Made by a program: the position numbers and the translations under genes. Of a DNA stretch of 49,922 nt, positions 48,401 through 49,922 are shown piece by piece. Position 1 is the first letter of the stretch. Each line of letters begins with the position of its first letter. The stretch lies in the NCBI GenBank assembly GCA_013286805.1, contig JABDEY010000008.1, positions 1-49,922 on the forward strand, in the 5' to 3' direction. The stretch comes from Bacteroidota bacterium. GTDB taxonomy: Bacteria > Bacteroidota > Bacteroidia > JABDFU01. Under the pieces are notes generated by a model, which saw only the letters and a list, made by a program, of their open reading frames with translations, was not told the origin of the DNA and did not search any database.

Positions 48401-49501
48401 AGGCTGTGCTATATGCGTGATGGAAGTGGCCGTACAGGCATTCGCATCCGTTACGGTTACTGTAAAAGTTGCAGGACACAACCCTGCCGCAGTTGCGCCG
48501 GTACCACCGCTGGGGCCCCAGGCAAATGCATATCCCGCAGTTCCACCCGAGGGAACAACAGAGGCTATTCCATTACATAACCCATTACAGGTCACATTCA
48601 CAGAATCCGTCTTTGCACTTAATGGAGACGGAGGCTGAGTAATCAATTCAGTGGCTGAAATGGTACAAGCCTGGTGATCAGTTATTGTAACCGTATAGGT
48701 ATTCGGACACCGTAAGCTGATCGTTGCTCCTGTCCCTCCGCTCGGAGCCCAGACAAATGTAAAAGGCCCAACGCCTCCGGAAGGATTAACGGAAGCCGAT
48801 CCATTACACAAGCCAAAACAAGTAACATTGGTGGGTACTGCAGAATGTGGATTAATTGCAGGTGGTGATCCGACTGTAGCACTGTTAGTGATTGTGCAAC
48901 CATTGTGATCAGTAACGGTAATCTGGTAAGGTCCTTTACAAAGAAGTGTATTAGTCTGACTGGAACTACCGTTTGACCAGGAATAGGTATAGCTAGGACC
49001 TGGAGTGCCACCAATAGGAATTGCGGTAGCACTGCCATCACACTTTGTAAAACAAGAGGTAGGGTTAGTATTAATGGGAGAACTCAGAGGTGCAAATGTG
49101 GCAGTGGTTATCTCAGCTGATACCTGAGCACCGCTTCCCGCGTCACTAACCTGTACAAGTGGAAAGGTATTTTCACATACATTAAATACCGTATCCGTAG
49201 AAAAAGCAATATTTGTATGAACTACTACTCCGGAAGAAAGCGTCCAGGAATAGGTATAGGATCCAATACCTCCTGAAACAGTAGCAACCAATATGCTTTT
49301 ACAATCACCTGCACATTTGTTTTTAATAGGGGTTTGCTCGACAATCGTTACACTCTCGGAGAGAATTGCATCCGTTATAACTTCCTTATAGGGAGCAACC
49401 GGCTTTTCAGAAACAACTACCGTAGACAGAACAGCTTTTGCCCCAAAGCTATGCAGGCTAATAAACAACACCAAACAGAAAAAAAGTATTACTTTCTTCA
49501 T
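39416..49501 (-). CDS. Giant SprB-repeat adhesin with gliding-motility-associated (T9SS type B) C-terminal domain
   Basis: ORF 3373 aa (3361 aa from MKKVILFFCLVLFISLHSFG signal peptide); about 40 C-x-x-x-C-N-G...GGT.PYTYSWSNG...LCAGTYTVTVTDANGC repeats; C-terminus NGFTPNNDGKNDTWIIDN..VEVFNRWGVLLF..WNGRYNGQDIPVGTYYYVI. Confidence 0.95.
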   Translation of the reverse strand: MKKVILFFCLVLFISLHSFGAKAVLSTVVVSEKPVAPYKEVITDAILSESVTIVEQTPIKNKCAGDCKSILVATVSGGIGSYTYSWTLSSGVVVHTNIAFSTDTVFNVCENTFPLVQVSDAGSGAQVSAEITTATFAPLSSPINTNPTSCFTKCDGSATAIPIGGTPGPSYTYSWSNGSSSQTNTLLCKGPYQITVTDHNGCTITNSATVGSPPAINPHSAVPTNVTCFGLCNGSASVNPSGGVGPFTFVWAPSGGTGATISLRCPNTYTVTITDHQACTISATELITQPPSPLSAKTDSVNVTCNGLCNGIASVVPSGGTAGYAFAWGPSGGTGATAAGLCPATFTVTVTDANACTATSITHIAQPNVLAATPTGTNISCFGFCNGTVNAHPSGGLAPYSFSWSPGGMTGVAAGGLCLSVPSTYTVTVTDANLCTATSTVAVTQPALLAANATKTDVTCNGKCNGTVLASPTGGTAPYTFTWSNGPTTAAQVNLCNLSFTVTVTDANLCTATSNVTITQPLVLTLSNVATNDSCHGVCDGTVVTATAGGTSPFAYSWSNPAGSTSINQSALCTGTYPVTVTDLNGCTATTSATITQPALFTVAAAGTNILCKNACNGTVNATPSGGTLPSTFSWSPGGATGSTVGSLCPNTYTVSVTDSKGCTATSTTVLTQPALLTLSLTPTEVTCFGLNNGSIVSTPGGGTNPYTFAWSNGQTTQNISSLAPGKYTLTLTDNNLCTTTDTLTITQPNVLAGVIGEIPAVCNGGASGQAFITPSGGTPQYSYTWSPAGGTGQTASGLLQGTYSVTLTDANACKFTQFVTVTQPVPITNTMKSTATFCNLCNGTATVTALGGGNGPPFTFGWSAAASGQTSNPATGLCGGVYTVTVSDSKACTETSTIAVNPILSLTVTDSVTFISCFHACNGKIKAVTSGGITPYTFAWNTGPTTQIISGLCAGSYTVTATDADGCSNTSNVTLVDPALLVPAINPPANTSCKGHCDGSALSVPTGGTGAYAFSWSNGTTSATASNLCAGTFTVSVRDANACLQTNTVIITQPAALQVIPTIGNATCHTNDGSISVLPSGGAGVYTFSWSTGATGETVSSLAVGSYTLSLSSGVTCDTVFKFNISNVSGATLAKARTEAKCFGQCNGTATITPTGVIPFSFSWSTGSTAATVNGLCVGIYTVTVQDGSGCFKVDTLGITQPTHISPNPFVKDVSCGGAGDGQITLTPSGGTSPYTFSWSNGKTSASINLLVPNTYTFTVTDANNCDSINNAVITQPAILTSGIFAVNVSCKGSCNGSAVATGFGGTPPHSFTWSTIPPQIDSIASNLCAGPYTVTVTDANSCTSTSNTTIVEPALALKGIIGETDDLCNGGADGTAFIKASGGTPGYKYTWTPAGGTGSTAFGLSIGTYTVTITDKHGCTFTASTTVNQPSALSFTSVNAVNVSCKGAGNGSVNVAVSGGTGIINLVWSNAQTGLTISSLIPGTYTVTATDANACTLTTSAVITEPALLVANTKSINPNCHGIRTDTALGNATGGTGPYAFLWSTGSHAQKIDSVIAGTYVVTVTDKNGCTSSQSVTLIPPVPITIDTTITGANCSKSNGSINVVPSGGNPGYVYSWKPSGASSFLSGLAAGNYSLTVTDTNGCTGNFIIPVNNLNAPSLKSQIITPVKCNGACTGTANIIATGGTPQFTYSWTDVDSIAPTRSGMCAGSYTLVVTDHAGCELNVPVSILQPGAIVFDSSPKNASCSGKCDGSAFVSPTGDTPPYTYIWSNSATGATVNFLCAGNYTLTLTDANSCKDSTNITIGITNVLVAAVKKTNPLCQGLCTGIVSLNMSGGTNPYTFTWSNGAAAATLTSLCAQAYTVSVTDGKGCTITQAILVTEPKVITQTDSITKATCGICNGQISVTVSGGIPAYTYTWGVGGATGQTISGICAGLYVLKVSDSAACTQTFNIPLNNINGPTKSIIDTVPASCFGISDGSATVTGQGGTFPYTYFWLPSGPASNTLSGLPGGLDLIQVTDGNGCIRTDSVIIRSPSQIQPTPAVTQAVCGVSNGQIVLKTSGGAGSYTYSWNPPSGATTATITGLSSGIYNVTITDASSCTQTATIPLNNNNAPVLTISKQDGTCKGSCNGTASVTISGGSGPFAIDWSSGATGLTSVSGLCAGSYTVTVTDKNSCTSFSTVTITEPSLLVLGPAGIAPVSCAQALNGSAEALPFGGTLPYSYSWSNGLTGPKVSKLGLGQITVTVTDSNKCSAVQVITIPVLNAPFTLQSVVNAATCNVCNGQAVVTVNGGTAPFSYLWSSSAATGNTATSLCAGLQSVDVTDSFGCKLSFNLPVSNIGGPVSSGKIISGDSCFGLCNGKASVSPVGGTLPYSYFWLPSGSTSSFVNGLCAGLGFVQITDSNGCKLVDSIPVGSHPVISIIAAVTQPSACKTADGSIILTVSGGSGSGYSYSWNTGSAGATVLGIAAGAYSVTVTDGSGCTQTSVIALNDKVAPVLVMSDSAITCFGKCNGVGIVTASGGAGGYTYSWLAPAVASTDTVRNLCAGTHFVQVNDKIGCITADSVTITEPLQLIFNTPVSTSASCAGVCNGTAFASPAGGTLPFTFNWSNGGTSSALKNLCAGSYTLTVSDGNGCQASQAISITNNSVHFNVSNVVTLATCGVCNGQISVQVSGGAGPLTYLWSNGSSSSTAVGLCAGVQSLTVSDSLGCSSAFQLGLSNSGGATASGKSSTAVQCFGACNGTAQVAPVGGVRPYTYDWLPGGQTTSSVTGLCSGTNFVQIADSNGCILTDTIQIAAPAQILIVPVLTQPSICKVADGSILLFVSGGSGSAYTFAWSNGIAGSLNPVFGLGAGEYVVTVTDGSGCTQRTFIELNDRPAPRLILSDSAVTCPGKCNGVGIVNATGGAGGYLYSWNDPTSATTATVGSLCDSTYFVQVTDISGCMAAGSVTITAPLPLEFSIATVTKVSCVKDSNGSITIVPSGGTLPYFYSWSAFSGTGALASPLKAGPYSVTLTDAKGCTAIQTDSVGAPRPITVMPLSDSASCNTTKDGAVTIQIRGGTGVYTFAWTGPGGFISSGQNLAGVPIGTYTVVVNDGNGCTKQDSVFVAAKTTVIARAGADTSFCLGGSVILNGNLSLFAQSYQWLNFPSLSLISSSQVTSVKPSIGTSDYLLVAVNGICSDSDTVSVHVNPLPVVNAGSAQSVFILQSTLVGGTPTTTSAGASFSWTPGQSLSDSIIANPLATPFITTLYIVTVKDQNGCKGSDSVLITVVPNIIIDNGFTPNNDGKNDTWIIDNSDKFPNCVVEVFNRWGVLLFTSAPGYPVPWNGRYNGQDIPVGTYYYVIQLHDSRFPAPLTGPLTIMR
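40150..49315 (-). repeat. SprB repeat array, about 40 units averaging ~76 aa
   Basis: Manual count of unit-initiating Cys motifs in the translated ORF; end coordinates approximate. Confidence 0.85.
40373..43810 (-). repeat. Higher-order repeat: three super-units of 381, 382 and 383 aa, five SprB units each
   Basis: Equivalent CGICNGQ/CNVCNGQ/CGVCNGQ cysteine codons begin at 43810, 42667 and 41521; the next unit (CNTTKDG) begins at 40372. Confidence 0.85.
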
Positions 49502-49671
49502 TTCACAAACTTTCACCCGGATAAAATACTTTCTCATTATACGAAATAAGGTACAAATATGTTACAGGAACAGCGACAATTGACTAATACAGCCAATTCT
49601 TATACACAAGTACTTGTTAATGATTGGTTTGCACCTTCACAAGATACTAAAAAATGTATTCGGATGGTAAT

Positions 49672-49922
49672 TCAGACCGGGTTGGTCTGCTTTTTAAAAT
49701 CCAGCGGGATAATCAGCCTGAAACTGACATTTCTGCCCATATTGTAAATACCACTCCTGCCCGTCCAGTTGACAGGGTAATTATCCATGTATTTCAACCT
49801 GCTCATATTGGATTGATAGGCAACGTCTGTAATATTATTGCCCAGAATATGAAAGCTTGCTATCTTTTTCCCTGTACGGCCCAGAATATCAGTTCCGCAG
49901 CCTGCATCAAAAAGAACATATC
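49672..49922 (-). CDS. TonB-dependent outer-membrane receptor, C-terminal end (partial)
   Basis: Reverse-strand translation YVLFDAGCGTDILGRTGKKIASFHILGNNITDVAYQSNMSRLKYMDNYPVNWTGRSGIYNMGRNVSFRLIIPLDFKKQTNPV*; typical receptor C-terminal strands. Confidence 0.75.
   Translation of the reverse strand, partial: YVLFDAGCGTDILGRTGKKIASFHILGNNITDVAYQSNMSRLKYMDNYPVNWTGRSGIYNMGRNVSFRLIIPLDFKKQTNPV

Noticed and set aside
42423-48638. Many antisense or alternate-frame ORFs (for example 45569..45973, 46892..47338, 47406..47774, 46153..46572) within the giant gene
   Set aside because: They mirror the repeat structure of the minus-strand adhesin in other frames and lack recognisable domains; by-products of repeated codon patterns.
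49559-49747. ORF 49559..49747 (+, 62 aa)
   Set aside because: Overlaps the C-terminus of the minus-strand TonB-dependent receptor, no recognisable features.

Overview
This is a Bacteroidota-type chromosomal window. That assignment rests on type IX secretion (T9SS) C-terminal sorting domains, a PorP/SprF-like protein, TAnnTTTG promoter elements and the gene families present. Most of it is housekeeping: a SUF Fe-S operon (sufC partial, sufB, sufA-like), mqnC, pdxA, a fused dipeptide-type ABC ATPase, sixA-like, ppk1-ppx, a biotin-carrier protein, a PfkB kinase, cvfB-like, hrpB, DUF420, recX, gcvP, a UbiA-like protein, hemL and kynU. There are also glycosyltransferase/methyltransferase genes, an unusual SpoIIE-phosphatase sensor and four predicted T9SS substrates. 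The dominant feature is a ~10.1 kb minus-strand gene (about 39416..49501) for a ~3.36 kDa-residue-scale (3361 aa from the preferred start) SprB-like adhesin. It has about 40 Cys-rich SprB repeats by eye and overlaps a PorP/SprF-like gene by 4 nt. Its C-terminal third is a higher-order repeat: three super-units of 381, 382 and 383 aa, each made of five basic repeats in the same order. Smaller observations include an apparently shared heptad repeat family at two loci, a 21-bp palindrome upstream of the SUF operon, a 10-bp inverted repeat bracketing a promoter element, a 17-bp tandem repeat that supplies alternative start codons, a palindrome-rich GC-rich spacer and a LamG duplication with a conserved core. 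I found no CRISPR array, tRNA/rRNA, prophage, transposase or recognised defence system. No completely new system is demonstrated. The giant adhesin and its repeat hierarchy are the strongest lead.
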